16,791 nt of DNA from Rikenella sp. (GCA_029054535.1 JAIDFC010000268.1:1-16791); one strand, 5' to 3'; counted from the first letter of the stretch, positions 6,346 through 14,821 are shown. Translations and numbers: made by a program. Notes: generated by a model not told the origin, from the letters alone.

Positions 6346-7455
6346 CTACTCGTAGGCCCCCGACTTCAACGCCGAGACCTCGCGCGGCGTCAGGTAGCGC
6401 CAGAAACCACGCCTTAGCCCCATTTTGGTCAACCCCGCGAAGTAGACCCGGTCCAGCTTGACCACCTCATAGCCCAACGCCTCGAACATCCGTCGCACGA
6501 TCCGATTGCGTCCCGAATGAAGTTCGACCCCGACCTCTTTCCGATTCCCCTCCACGAAGCTCACCTCGTCGGCATGAATCGGCCCGTCCTCCAGGTCGAT
6601 CCCTTCGACCAACCGATCCAAATCCGCCTCCGCGCAATCTTTGTCCAAAAAAACGTGGTAGATCTTCTTCTTCGCAAAGCTCGGATGAGTCAGCTCTTTC
6701 GTCAGGTTTCCGTCATTGGTCAACAACAGCACCCCCGTGGTATTCTTGTCCAGCCGCCCCACCGGATAGACCCGCTCCTTGCACTGGCCTTTCAACAGGT
6801 CGATCACCGTGCGATCCGCATGCGGATCCTCCATCGTCGTAACGTATCCTTTCGGTTTATTCAGCACGATATAAACTTTCCGTTCCCCCTTGAGCAATTC
6901 GCCGCCCAGCCGCACCTCGTCCTGCGCCGGTCGGATCTTGGTCCCCAGCTGGTCGACCCGTACGCCGTTGACCGTAACCTCGCCCGCCTCGATCAGCTGG
7001 TCGGCCTCGCGCCGCGAGCAGACGCCCGACATGGCGATAAACCGATTCAACCGCACTTCTGCCGGCAAAGCCGGTGCCGCCTTATCCCCCGCCGCCTCGG
7101 CGTGTCTCGGTTTTCTCCCCCGCAAATTCGTGGAAGTCCCTTCCGGCCGCCGATCGGCAGCAAAACGGTCCGAACGCTCCGAGAAACGTTGCGAACGTTC
7201 CGAGCGACCCGAACGCTCCGGTCGATCCGAACGAAACGTTTTCTTCCCCTTATCGGAAGCGAATTTACGTTCGCCGCGAGTCTCCTCGCCGTTTCTCTTA
7301 TTCTTAAACGCCGGCCGGTCGTTCTCGTCCGTCGACGTTTCCTCGTTTTGTTCGTTTCGACGCATCGCTCCCTCGCGACGCGTGCGGAAAAACGAACGTC
7401 CGCTGCGGTCGTCCCGACCAAACGGACGCTTCTTGTTGGAATCCCGATTATCCAT
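6346..7455 (-). CDS. rluB: rRNA pseudouridine synthase, RluB/RsuA family, with long basic N-terminal tail
   Basis: Converts a uridine in rRNA (23S for RluB) to pseudouridine. Of 369 residues, the first about 130 are a low-complexity tail rich in Arg, Ser, Asp and Glu, with R-S-x-R-S type repeats at 75-98. An S4 RNA-binding domain follows at about 135-180 (R-L-N-R-F-I, C-S-R-R-E-A-D), and then the RsuA/RluB catalytic domain with N-K-P-K-G-Y and the catalytic D236 in G-R-L-D-K-N-T-T-G. The end carries E-L-H-S-G-R-N-R-I-V-R-R-M-F. ATG 7455 (MDNRDSNKK) is chosen because the basic tail typical of Bacteroidota homologues starts there and the promoter lies at 7517-7549. Upstream in-frame starts would sit on or before that promoter. 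RluB rather than RluF or RsuA is the likely but unproven call. Confidence 0.88.
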   Translation of the reverse strand: MDNRDSNKKRPFGRDDRSGRSFFRTRREGAMRRNEQNEETSTDENDRPAFKNKRNGEETRGERKFASDKGKKTFRSDRPERSGRSERSQRFSERSDRFAADRRPEGTSTNLRGRKPRHAEAAGDKAAPALPAEVRLNRFIAMSGVCSRREADQLIEAGEVTVNGVRVDQLGTKIRPAQDEVRLGGELLKGERKVYIVLNKPKGYVTTMEDPHADRTVIDLLKGQCKERVYPVGRLDKNTTGVLLLTNDGNLTKELTHPSFAKKKIYHVFLDKDCAEADLDRLVEGIDLEDGPIHADEVSFVEGNRKEVGVELHSGRNRIVRRMFEALGYEVVKLDRVYFAGLTKMGLRRGFWRYLTPREVSALKSGAYE

Positions 7456-7513
7456 GATCCTGTGTTGAGTCCGACACCCTCCGGGAACATCGGACATTAT
7501 TCGATTTAAAACG

Positions 7514-7544
7514 TTGCAAAGGTACCCCTTATTTTCTAAATTTG
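7514..7544 (+). promoter_or_regulatory. Promoter of the MalY/PatB-type lyase gene
   Basis: TTG at 7514-7516, a 20-bp spacer and TAAATTTG at 7537-7544 give a good Bacteroidota promoter, 26 bp before ATG 7571, so the leader is about 20 nt. The leftward -7 element lies inside its spacer. Confidence 0.65.
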
Positions 7545-7549
7545 CGCAA
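7517..7549 (-). promoter_or_regulatory. Promoter of the pseudouridine synthase gene
   Basis: Leftward -7 element TACCTTTG at 7524-7517, with a TTG at 7549-7547 separated by 22 bp, slightly long for the -33 spacing. The leader to ATG 7455 is then about 55 nt. It interlocks with the rightward promoter at 7514-7544. Confidence 0.55.
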
Positions 7550-7570
7550 CTTTTAATCAAACGACTCTCC

Positions 7571-8755
7571 ATGAAGAGATACGATTTCGACACCTATATC
7601 GACCGCATCGGGACAGACTGCGAGAAATACGAGACCCTGAACTCGGTGTTCGGCACCGACCGAGTGATTCCGCTGTGGATCGCGGATATGGACTTCGCGA
7701 CAGCCGATTTCATCGTCGAAGCGATGGAGCGACGGATGCAACATCCGGTCTTCGGCTATACGTTCCGGCCGCAATGCTACTCCGATGCCATTCGGGGATG
7801 GGTCGAACGGCACGGCGGGTGGAAGATCGACCCGGCCTGGATCGCCTTTTCGCCGGGAGTCGTGGCGGGTATTACGTTCGGCATGCTCAGCTGCACCGAA
7901 CCGGGTGATGGAGTAGTGATCCAGCCGCCGGTTTACCACCCGTTCGGCAATACGATCCGAGCCAACGGGCGACAAGTGGTCAACAATCCGCTGGTGCAGG
8001 ATCCGGAGACAGGTGCCTATCGGATCGACTTCGAGGACTTGGACCGAAAACTGGCTCAGGCACGGGCGTTTATTCTCTGCAACCCGCACAATCCGACGGG
8101 ACGCGTCTTCACGCGGGACGAACTCTTGCAGATCGGGGAGTTGTGCCGGAAACACGACGTAACGATCATCTCGGACGAGATTCACGGCGACTTCGCATTC
8201 CGACCGCACGAACACCTGCACATCGCCGCGCTCTCCGAGGATTTGGCGGCGCGGACCATCACGCTCATCGCACCGAGCAAGACCTTCAACGTGGCCGGAT
8301 TTTCAACCGCCGTAGCTATCGCGCCGAATCCGGAACGACGGGCGGCTTATCAGGCCGAGGTAGACAAGATTCATATCGAGAACGGCAATATCTTCGGTTC
8401 GGTGGCTTTGAAGACCGCTTACGAGCAGGGGGACGAATGGATTGCGCAGCTGCTGGACTATCTGCAGGGAAATATCGACTTCGTGTATGATTTCATCACC
8501 GCAAACATTCCGTCGGTGCGGTGCTACAAGCCGGAGGCGACTTTTCTCATGTGGCTCGACTTCCGGGCGTGGGGGATGGACCAGTCGACCCTCAACCGGT
8601 TTCTCGTCCACGAGGCGGGACTGGGGCTGGGCGACGGCTCGATCTACGGAGTCGAGGGAACGGGGTTCGAGCGGCTAAACGTCGGGACGCCGCGATCAGT
8701 ACTCGAACGGGCGATGCACCAGCTGCTGGAAGCGGTGCGGAAACGAGGATTATGA
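7571..8755 (+). CDS. MalY/PatB-type PLP-dependent cystathionine beta-lyase (C-S lyase)
   Basis: 394-residue fold-type I aminotransferase-like enzyme of the MalY/PatB family. It most likely cleaves C-S bonds of cystathionine or cysteine conjugates, giving homocysteine or a thiol, pyruvate and ammonia, in the cytoplasm. Visible are the N-terminal L-W-I-A-D-M-D-F motif (around 36-43), C-N-P-H-N-P-T-G-R, the pyridine-binding D202 in I-S-D-E-I-H, and the PLP lysine K237 in P-S-K-T-F-N. The C-terminal domain carries R-L-N-V-G-T-P-R, with the arginine that binds the substrate carboxylate. The length is normal. ATG 7571 (MKRYDFD) fits family starts and the promoter just upstream; a longer frame from 7514 would begin inside the promoter. 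It is monocistronic. Some family members act as aminotransferases or, in E. coli, modulate MalT. Confidence 0.9.
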   Translation: MKRYDFDTYIDRIGTDCEKYETLNSVFGTDRVIPLWIADMDFATADFIVEAMERRMQHPVFGYTFRPQCYSDAIRGWVERHGGWKIDPAWIAFSPGVVAGITFGMLSCTEPGDGVVIQPPVYHPFGNTIRANGRQVVNNPLVQDPETGAYRIDFEDLDRKLAQARAFILCNPHNPTGRVFTRDELLQIGELCRKHDVTIISDEIHGDFAFRPHEHLHIAALSEDLAARTITLIAPSKTFNVAGFSTAVAIAPNPERRAAYQAEVDKIHIENGNIFGSVALKTAYEQGDEWIAQLLDYLQGNIDFVYDFITANIPSVRCYKPEATFLMWLDFRAWGMDQSTLNRFLVHEAGLGLGDGSIYGVEGTGFERLNVGTPRSVLERAMHQLLEAVRKRGL

Positions 8756-8814
8756 TCTTGAGGAGCTGATTTTGCCGACAAGTTGCGATAAACACGGGCG
8801 CTGCGTGCATCTCG

Positions 8815-8860
8815 AAAAAAATAGGCGGGGCGGTTGGAAATAGGATTCCAACCGCCCCGC
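8815..8860 (-). terminator. Strong terminator, mainly for the leftward GH31 gene
   Basis: A 15-bp perfect stem (8825-8839/8846-8860) with a 6-nt loop; on the - strand it is followed after two bases by a seven-T run (8821-8815). It lies 21 bp past the GH31 stop codon. On the + strand no T-run follows, but the hairpin may still stabilise the 3' end of the lyase mRNA. Confidence 0.85.
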
Positions 8861-8881
8861 TAATCTATTATCCGACAAAGC

Positions 8882-11017
8882 CTACTCGCCCATCTTCCGC
8901 CACTGCTCCGGCCCGTAGCTCCAACCGCCCCCCGAGGCCAACTCTTCCACCGAATACCGCCCCTCCGGCGAAGCCGTGAAGCGACGAATCGTATACTTTC
9001 CCTGCTCGAAATCGTAGGTCGTACCGTCGTCGTCGTACAGATCGAACGAACCGGCCGCCTTGCCGTAAACCCGCAGCTCCAGCGGCTGCCCGGCGACCCA
9101 TTCGGCCGTCGTCCGCACCGCCGGAATCATCGGGATCACCGCACCGTCCCGGACAAACAACGGAATCCGCCCCAGCGTCCCGCGTACGACCACCTCGTTG
9201 CCGTTACCGACCCGCTCGCCCGTGTAGAAATCGTACCAGTCTCCCTGCGGAAAAACCACCTTCCGCTCGGTTTCGCCCGCAAACAACGGAGCCACCAACA
9301 GATCGTTCCCCATCATATACTGGTCGGTGATTTCGCGGATCGTCGCCATCTCGTACGGATTTTCCGTACCGTCCAACGTCCCCTTTTCGCGTTTGACCCG
9401 CCCGTCGAAACCCGCCACGAGGTTCATCGCCCGGAACGGCGGCACCCCCTCTCGATAGTACTGCGCGAAAGTAGAATAAAGGTAAGGCAAGAACTGCATC
9501 CGCAACAACGCAACCTCGCGACAAGCCTCGTAAACCTCCGGGAACGACCACGGTTTGGTACCGTCGGCCCAAGCGTTGAGCTGAGCCAGCGGCGAGAAGC
9601 AAGTGGTCTGCATCCGCCGCACCCACTCTTCGCCCGATCCCGAAGCCCGCACCTCGGGCGTCCACAAAACGCCGTTGAAGCCGCTGTTGACGACCCCCGT
9701 AACGAACTCCCGGTGGCTGTAATTGTCGCTGTAGATCACGTACGGATAGCGCACCGCTCCGGCATTGGCCGCCCGAACCAGACCGTAAGTGCGGAGGTTC
9801 CGGGCCCGATAAGCCTCGTCGACGGCCGCCATCACCAGGTTCCCATAGGTGGACCGCATCTGCTCGCCCGTTACACCCGACGGAAACTCCGCCACGTCCG
9901 GCCAGAGCCAGCAATCGAACCCGTCCACCTCGTCCACCTTATAGCCGCCGACACCCAACGCAAGTTGTTCGCGATCGATATGGCGTTTGAACACCTCCCG
10001 CGGTTCCCGCAGCGTATAGTCCGGCACGATGCCGCACCACACGGTATGGGTTCCGGCATACGGAGCCAACGAGTCGTAGAGCTTCGCCCGCGGAGCGATG
10101 TACGGATTGCACCACAGATTGAGCTTCACGCCGCGCCGCTGCATTTCGTCCGCAAATCCGGCCGGATCCGGAAAACGGGTCGAATCCCACTCGAACGTGC
10201 AGGGATAGGCCGCCGAGTGCCACCCGGGCTCCAACCCGACGACATCGAGCGGAAAACCGTTCTCGACAAAAGCCTCGACCTCGGCCCGCACCATCGAGTC
10301 CGTGTAGCGGGTCGGCGTTCGCTGCCAAAAACCGAGCCCCCATTTCGGCGGGATAAAACCGCCTCCGCACCAAAGGTTAAACCTCGACACCACGTCGAGC
10401 ATATCCTCGCCCGAAAACAGCACCAGTTCGACCCCCTCGGCCGGAACGAGCACCTCCAGGTTATCCGAATAGGGCTGCGGGTTCCACGCCGGATCGGTAT
10501 TCCGGTCCTGTGCCACCGGCGGGTTAGGGCTGTCGGTCCGCACGCCGGTACCGACCCAGAGGTCGACATACCGAGCCGAGTTAATCAACACGCCGTACCC
10601 TTCGGACGAAACGAAAAACGGTACCAGAGCATGCGTCCGTCCGTTGTCCTGACTCCCGTAATGGTCCATGTGCAGCCGCATGATCTGCCCGCGTCGACCG
10701 ACGCTCTTGAATTGCAGACCGAGGCCGTAGATCTGTTCGTCGGGGGTCAGCGGAAAAGTTAGAAAAGTTTTTCCATCGCGCACCGCCATTTCGATCCGCG
10801 ACATGTCCAACGGAAAATCTTGCGCCGATTTACCGTTCAACGCCTCTCTCCTCGGCTTCGTGTCGGTCGAGGAGAGCAGGTCGTAGCCCTCCGGTCGCCC
10901 GACGACCGTCGTCCACACCCCCGGCGCTTCGTTTTTCCACCGTCCCGGAACCGGTTCGGTCCGACAACAGGCCGCCGCAAGCAACCCCGTGCCGACCCAC
11001 AAAAGAATCTTTTTCAT
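8882..11017 (-). CDS. Exported GH31-family alpha-glycosidase
   Basis: 711-residue glycoside hydrolase of family 31, likely releasing alpha-linked sugars in the periplasm or at the cell surface. The N-terminus K-K-I-L-L-W-V-G-T-G-L-L-A-A-A-C-C is a signal peptide, possibly of lipoprotein type with C17 as the lipidated residue; the box is not ideal. A beta-sandwich (about 40-240) is followed by the TIM barrel (about 245-560). The expected nucleophile is D362 in K-V-D-E-V-D-G, and D431 in Y-S-D-N-Y-S-H is a candidate acid/base. C-terminal beta domains follow, with a DUF5110-like end (Y-D-D-D-G-T-T-Y-D-F). The catalytic region differs from the textbook W-x-D-M-N-E form, so specificity (alpha-glucosidase, alpha-xylosidase, alpha-galactosidase) is open. 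No SusC/SusD pair is next to it, so it is not in a visible polysaccharide utilisation locus. Confidence 0.9.
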   Translation of the reverse strand: MKKILLWVGTGLLAAACCRTEPVPGRWKNEAPGVWTTVVGRPEGYDLLSSTDTKPRREALNGKSAQDFPLDMSRIEMAVRDGKTFLTFPLTPDEQIYGLGLQFKSVGRRGQIMRLHMDHYGSQDNGRTHALVPFFVSSEGYGVLINSARYVDLWVGTGVRTDSPNPPVAQDRNTDPAWNPQPYSDNLEVLVPAEGVELVLFSGEDMLDVVSRFNLWCGGGFIPPKWGLGFWQRTPTRYTDSMVRAEVEAFVENGFPLDVVGLEPGWHSAAYPCTFEWDSTRFPDPAGFADEMQRRGVKLNLWCNPYIAPRAKLYDSLAPYAGTHTVWCGIVPDYTLREPREVFKRHIDREQLALGVGGYKVDEVDGFDCWLWPDVAEFPSGVTGEQMRSTYGNLVMAAVDEAYRARNLRTYGLVRAANAGAVRYPYVIYSDNYSHREFVTGVVNSGFNGVLWTPEVRASGSGEEWVRRMQTTCFSPLAQLNAWADGTKPWSFPEVYEACREVALLRMQFLPYLYSTFAQYYREGVPPFRAMNLVAGFDGRVKREKGTLDGTENPYEMATIREITDQYMMGNDLLVAPLFAGETERKVVFPQGDWYDFYTGERVGNGNEVVVRGTLGRIPLFVRDGAVIPMIPAVRTTAEWVAGQPLELRVYGKAAGSFDLYDDDGTTYDFEQGKYTIRRFTASPEGRYSVEELASGGGWSYGPEQWRKMGE

Positions 11018-11070
11018 ACGATTATAAATTGGAGATTTGGGTTAGTCGTCCATGCTGGTATCACAGAACG

Positions 11071-11078
11071 TAAAGATA
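11071..11078 (-). promoter_or_regulatory. Near-consensus -7 element TATCTTTA upstream of GH31
   Basis: Leftward TATCTTTA differs from TAnnTTTG at the last base only and lies 54 bp before ATG 11017. No clear -33 box was found, so support is weak. Confidence 0.35.
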
Positions 11079-11119
11079 ACGATTTCTCGAAAAACGCCCG
11101 TTTTCCCGAAACCGCCCCC

Positions 11120-11149
11120 TTTCATTACTGAAAAAAACTCCTACCTTTG
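11120..11149 (+). promoter_or_regulatory. Promoter of the phosphodiesterase gene
   Basis: TACCTTTG at 11142-11149 is a full -7 match. TTTC at 11120-11123, 18 bp upstream, is a poor -33 candidate. Transcription would start near 11156, leaving a leader of about 50 nt that carries a 17-codon upstream ORF. Confidence 0.55.
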
Positions 11150-11161
11150 ATACGTTTTTTC

Positions 11162-11215
11162 ATGAAACAAAACACCAAACTAACTCTCATTATCAAACTC
11201 AATCGACATGATTAA
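11162..11215 (+). CDS. Possible 17-codon upstream ORF (MKQNTKLTLIIKLNRHD)
   Basis: ATG 11162 opens a short AT-rich frame that ends with TAA at 11213-11215, eight bases past the first base of the phosphodiesterase ATG (11208), in a different frame. It lies just after the predicted transcription start. It could be chance, a leader peptide or a translational-coupling device. No conserved peptide is recognised. Confidence 0.25.
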   Translation: MKQNTKLTLIIKLNRHD

Positions 11216-12113
11216 ACCAATCAGAACGATCTCGTTGGCCCTGTTGGCAGCGGGAATCTCCTGCTGGGCAGGCGAAGCGACGGCCAAAGCGCCGAAAATG
11301 AAACACGTGGTCATGATCGGCAGCGACGGTTTCAGCGCCGAAGTGGTCCGGGCCAATCCCGGGAAATTTCCGAACCTCGAACGCTTGATGCAAGAGGGTA
11401 GTTATACGCTCGAAGCACGAAGCGTGCTGCCGTCGTCGAGCGCCATCAACTGGGCTACGCTGCTGATGGGAGCCGGGTCCGAGATGCACGGCTTTACGGA
11501 GTGGGGAAGTAAGACTCCGGAGGTAGAACCGATCTACGTCGACGAACAATACGGCCTGTTTCCGGGAATTTTCGGCGCCGTACGCCGCCAGATGCCGGAG
11601 GCCAAGACCGGCGTCGTTTACTCGTGGGAGGGCATCGGCTACCTTTTTGAAAAAGAGGCCGTCGACCTCGACCGCGGTACGCAGGACAACGACGACGAAG
11701 CGACGAAACTGTTCTGCGATTTCCTGAAAGAGCAACAGCCGACCCTGGCTTTCATCCACATCGGCGAACCGGACCACACCGGACACACCATCGGATGGAT
11801 GACCCCGGCCTACGTCAAAGCGTGCCAGAGGGTCGATTCGCTGGTAGGGGTTATCTATGATTGCATACGGGAAAACATGGACATGAAATCGACCGCAGTC
11901 ATCTTCACGGCCGATCACGGCGGAAAAGGGACCGTTCACGGCGGGAAATCCATGAACGAGATGCAGGTGCCGTATATTATCGTCGGACGGGGGATTCCGG
12001 CCGGACAGAAGATCGAACGGATCGTCATGAAGTACGACAACGCGCCGACCATCGCCGAGCTGCTGCGAATCAAGGCGCCGGAACAGTGGTACGGGAAATC
12101 GGTGCTGCGATAA
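11208..12113 (+). CDS. Exported alkaline-phosphatase-superfamily phosphodiesterase (type I PDE / nucleotide pyrophosphatase)
   Basis: 301 residues. A signal peptide (I-S-L-A-L-L-A-A-G-I ... E-A-T-A, cut likely near residue 26) sends it to the periplasm. The rest is a compact alkaline phosphatase/NPP fold. The two-zinc site can be traced: D40 in G-S-D-G; the nucleophile position S78 in P-S-S-S-A-I-N, where NPPs usually carry Thr; D189 and H193 in P-D-H-T-G-H; D236-H237 in T-A-D-H-G-G; and H244. It should hydrolyse phosphodiester or phosphomonoester bonds of an unknown substrate. At about 300 residues it lacks the large cap insertions of other NPPs. It is divergent from the GH31 gene and alone in its transcript, ending in a strong terminator. 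Sulfatase-like alternatives are unlikely because the formylglycine motif C/S-x-P-S-R is absent. Confidence 0.88.
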   Translation: MIKPIRTISLALLAAGISCWAGEATAKAPKMKHVVMIGSDGFSAEVVRANPGKFPNLERLMQEGSYTLEARSVLPSSSAINWATLLMGAGSEMHGFTEWGSKTPEVEPIYVDEQYGLFPGIFGAVRRQMPEAKTGVVYSWEGIGYLFEKEAVDLDRGTQDNDDEATKLFCDFLKEQQPTLAFIHIGEPDHTGHTIGWMTPAYVKACQRVDSLVGVIYDCIRENMDMKSTAVIFTADHGGKGTVHGGKSMNEMQVPYIIVGRGIPAGQKIERIVMKYDNAPTIAELLRIKAPEQWYGKSVLR

Positions 12114-12136
12114 TCGGTACGCAGCGGGCACGATTG

Positions 12137-12187
12137 AAAACGAGGAAGCCTGGGGAAAATCATATTTCCCCAGGCTTCCTCGTTTTT
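12137..12187. terminator. Bidirectional rho-independent terminator, 22-bp perfect stem
   Basis: 12137-12158 and 12165-12186 are exact inverted repeats around the loop ATCATA. The arms end in A4/T4, so T-runs follow on both strands (T5 at 12183-12187 for the rightward direction). It sits between the convergent phosphodiesterase and ABC permease genes and fits terminating both. Confidence 0.9.
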
Positions 12188-12200
12188 CTAAAAGACACGA

Positions 12201-14582
12201 TTACTCCGCCTTGAGCGCACCGACCGGATTGGCCGTCGCCGCCCGCCAACTCTGAATCGTTACTGTCAGTAAAGTAATAAACAACACGACTGCCAACGCA
12301 ACGGCGAAAACCCACCAATAGATCGGCGTCCGATAGGCGAACGTCGCCAGCCACTCCCGTACGCCGTACCACGCCAACGGAGCCGCCACCACGAAGCAGA
12401 CCAGCACAATCGCGATGAACTTTCGGTTGAACATCGCCAGAATCTCCGCTACCGTCGCCCCCATGACCTTGCGAACCCCGATCTCTTTGCGCCGATATTG
12501 CGTCTCGAAGACCACCAGCCCGAAAACGCCCACGAGCGAAATCACCACCGCCAAGAGCGAAAAGAGCGTAATGAGCAAAGTCAACTGTTGATCCTTTCGG
12601 TAGAGGGCGTCGAAAGCCGCATCGAAGAACTGCACCGCGACCGGATAAGCCGGATCGATCTCGGCCGCCGCACGACGAATATGGTTCACCGCCTCGTACG
12701 GATCGCCCACGATTTTGAAATAGGCGATCGGCAGCGCACCGGAACCCGTCCATTTCCCCCGCACGATCAGCGCCATCGGCCCGATCGGCGAGTGCAACGA
12801 AGCGTAATTAAAATCCCGGACGATCCCCCGCACCTCCGACAGGGCGGCATCCGCGCCGCTTCCCCATTCCAGGACCCGATCCTGCGGACCGATCCCGTAA
12901 TCCCGGGCCGCCCGCTCGTTGAACAGGTAAGTACTGAGTGGTTTGAGCGTATCCCCGGCATGGAACCCGTCGCCCTCGACCACTTCTATCCCCATCAACT
13001 GCGGAAAGTTCCACGACACATCCTCACAGGTGAACTGAATCTGTTTTCCCCTGATCTCTTTGAAGTTCTCCGAGTGGAGGTTGCCCACGCCGATCGGCAT
13101 CCTCGAATAGGCCACGTCCTCGATCAGCGGCGACTGCCGTACCCGATTCTCGAACGCCCGCGACCCCAGCACACCGCCCCCCAACCGCATGTAAGCGATC
13201 CGCTCCTGGTCCATCCCCGTATCGACATGGCGCAAATAACGGTTCTGTAACTGGAGGAACATCGCCGCCACGATCAGTCCCAGCGACACGACGAACTGGA
13301 ATCCGATCAAAGCCGTTCGCAATTTCCGTCCGCTGGGCGACATGCCGAACGACCCTTTTTTGAGCACCAGCGCCGGCGGGAAGGAGGTGGTGTAGAAAGC
13401 CGGGTAGAGACCGGCCAGCAGCCCCACGACCACAGCCGTGGCCGCCGAGAGTCCGACCAACCCGACGTTTTCCGCCAGCGAGATTCCCCCCGAAAGCAGT
13501 TCGCTGAAGGAGGTTCGACCGAGCAGAAAGACCCACCCGACAGCCAGCACGAATGCGATCGCCGCAATGCCGACCGCTTCGGCCACCAATGCCCACCGTA
13601 ACACACCGACCGGCGATCCGAGTACCTTCTGGGTATTGATGCTTTTGATACGCATCGGGGTGAGCGACGTGGCGAAGTTCACGAAATTGACGGCTGCGAT
13701 TCCGATCACCAGCACCGCGATGGCCAGCAACAGATCGGTCGTAGTCCGCTTTCCGTGCTTGATCAGCGAGTCTCCCATAAACGAACGCGAATCGAAATAA
13801 ATATCCGGCAAGGCTGTCATCCCGATCGAACCCGAAGTTTGGATCCAGCTCATTTTTTCTGCGAGGTCGATGCGTCTCCACTCCCGCAATACCGCCTCCG
13901 GATCGACTCCGGGCAACAACCGCACATAAAAGAAATTGTTGCATGAACTCCAATCGTTTAACGTCCATTCCTGATCCAGAAAGGGCACGTAAACGACATT
14001 GTCGAGCTGCGAGTTTGACGGAAAATCGCGGTAGACGCCTCCCACCCGGTAATCTCGCGTATCGGCGTCGATACCGATCGAGAGTTTCTCTCCCAGGACA
14101 CCATGCTCACGACCGAAAAACTTTCGGGCCAACGACATCGGTACAAGGACTTTTCCCGCCTCCCGCAACGCATCGGCGCTCCCTTCGGCGATTTCGGGCC
14201 GGAAGACTTGCGTAAAACCGGTGTCGGCCTGAAAGACGGGTTCCATAAATCCGACGGGGGTTCCGTTGCGCTCGACGGTGATATACGAATCGGAAAACGC
14301 CGGCTGTATCAAAGTGTAGGCTGCCACACCCGGAGAGAGCGGTCCGAAAGCTCTCGGAAAAGGTCGCGATACGATCGGGATATTCATCCCGTCGGCAGCA
14401 ATCTCGACCCGAAAGATACGATCGGCCTCCGGATGGAAACGGTCGAACGAATGCTCGTACCGAACCTGCATCAAAATTAAGATAAAGGCGGCAAAAGCCA
14501 CGCTCAGCCCCACGATGTTGAGTGTCGAGGCCACTCGGAACCGCCGTAGGGTGGTCCGAAAGTTGCGAAAGATAATGTTCAT
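12201..14582 (-). CDS. ABC transporter permease, MacB/FtsX type
   Basis: 793-residue inner-membrane protein of the large Bacteroidota MacB-like permease group. TM1 is at about 19-40, followed by the MacB periplasmic core domain (about 42-275). A first FtsX block follows with helices near 283-305, 330-355 and 375-395. Then come a helix at about 424-445, a second periplasmic domain (about 450-660) and a C-terminal FtsX block (about 668-785) containing the family motif R-R-K-E-I-G-V-R-K-V-M-G-A and the ending N-P-V-G-A-L-K-A-E. It needs a separate LolD/MacB-type ATPase, and none is in the window. Such permeases export peptides or lipoproteins or act as mechanotransmitters; the cargo is unknown. 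ATG 14582 (MNIIFRNF) fits the family start. I found no TAnnTTTG just upstream. Confidence 0.9.
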   Translation of the reverse strand: MNIIFRNFRTTLRRFRVASTLNIVGLSVAFAAFILILMQVRYEHSFDRFHPEADRIFRVEIAADGMNIPIVSRPFPRAFGPLSPGVAAYTLIQPAFSDSYITVERNGTPVGFMEPVFQADTGFTQVFRPEIAEGSADALREAGKVLVPMSLARKFFGREHGVLGEKLSIGIDADTRDYRVGGVYRDFPSNSQLDNVVYVPFLDQEWTLNDWSSCNNFFYVRLLPGVDPEAVLREWRRIDLAEKMSWIQTSGSIGMTALPDIYFDSRSFMGDSLIKHGKRTTTDLLLAIAVLVIGIAAVNFVNFATSLTPMRIKSINTQKVLGSPVGVLRWALVAEAVGIAAIAFVLAVGWVFLLGRTSFSELLSGGISLAENVGLVGLSAATAVVVGLLAGLYPAFYTTSFPPALVLKKGSFGMSPSGRKLRTALIGFQFVVSLGLIVAAMFLQLQNRYLRHVDTGMDQERIAYMRLGGGVLGSRAFENRVRQSPLIEDVAYSRMPIGVGNLHSENFKEIRGKQIQFTCEDVSWNFPQLMGIEVVEGDGFHAGDTLKPLSTYLFNERAARDYGIGPQDRVLEWGSGADAALSEVRGIVRDFNYASLHSPIGPMALIVRGKWTGSGALPIAYFKIVGDPYEAVNHIRRAAAEIDPAYPVAVQFFDAAFDALYRKDQQLTLLITLFSLLAVVISLVGVFGLVVFETQYRRKEIGVRKVMGATVAEILAMFNRKFIAIVLVCFVVAAPLAWYGVREWLATFAYRTPIYWWVFAVALAVVLFITLLTVTIQSWRAATANPVGALKAE

Positions 14583-14804
14583 GGTCTGTCTAAATGGGTC
14601 TTCAAAATCGAATCGAACAGGTTTTACCCTTGATTTCCATTCCCGAGCGCTCCCGAATCCGGCCGGAATCCGAAAGCTCTCTTCCTATAGACGCATCGAC
14701 CTCCCGTTTCGGATGTCGCCCCTGCATTTTTATCGAATATCCGGTCTTTGGCCGGAGGGGAGGGTACTATGCTTTTCGCGAACAGCCACGGCGGCTGGTA
14801 CCCG

Positions 14805-14821
14805 CGCGATCTATGATCGCG
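14805..14821. repeat. 7-3-7 palindrome CGCGATC-TAT-GATCGCG
   Basis: Exact 7-bp inverted repeat with a 3-nt loop in the large non-coding stretch. It shares the GCGA...TCGC form with those at 123 and 14911. Confidence 0.6.

Noticed and set aside
7160..7240. Repeats near 7160-7240 as a possible CRISPR or minisatellite
   Set aside because: The units are degenerate, 18-21 bp apart, in frame and coding for the Arg/Ser tail; there are no spacer-like unique segments.
12201..14582. Permease as part of a new antimicrobial-peptide export operon
   Set aside because: No ATPase, membrane-fusion protein or peptide precursor lies beside it; lone permeases of this type are frequent in Bacteroidota.
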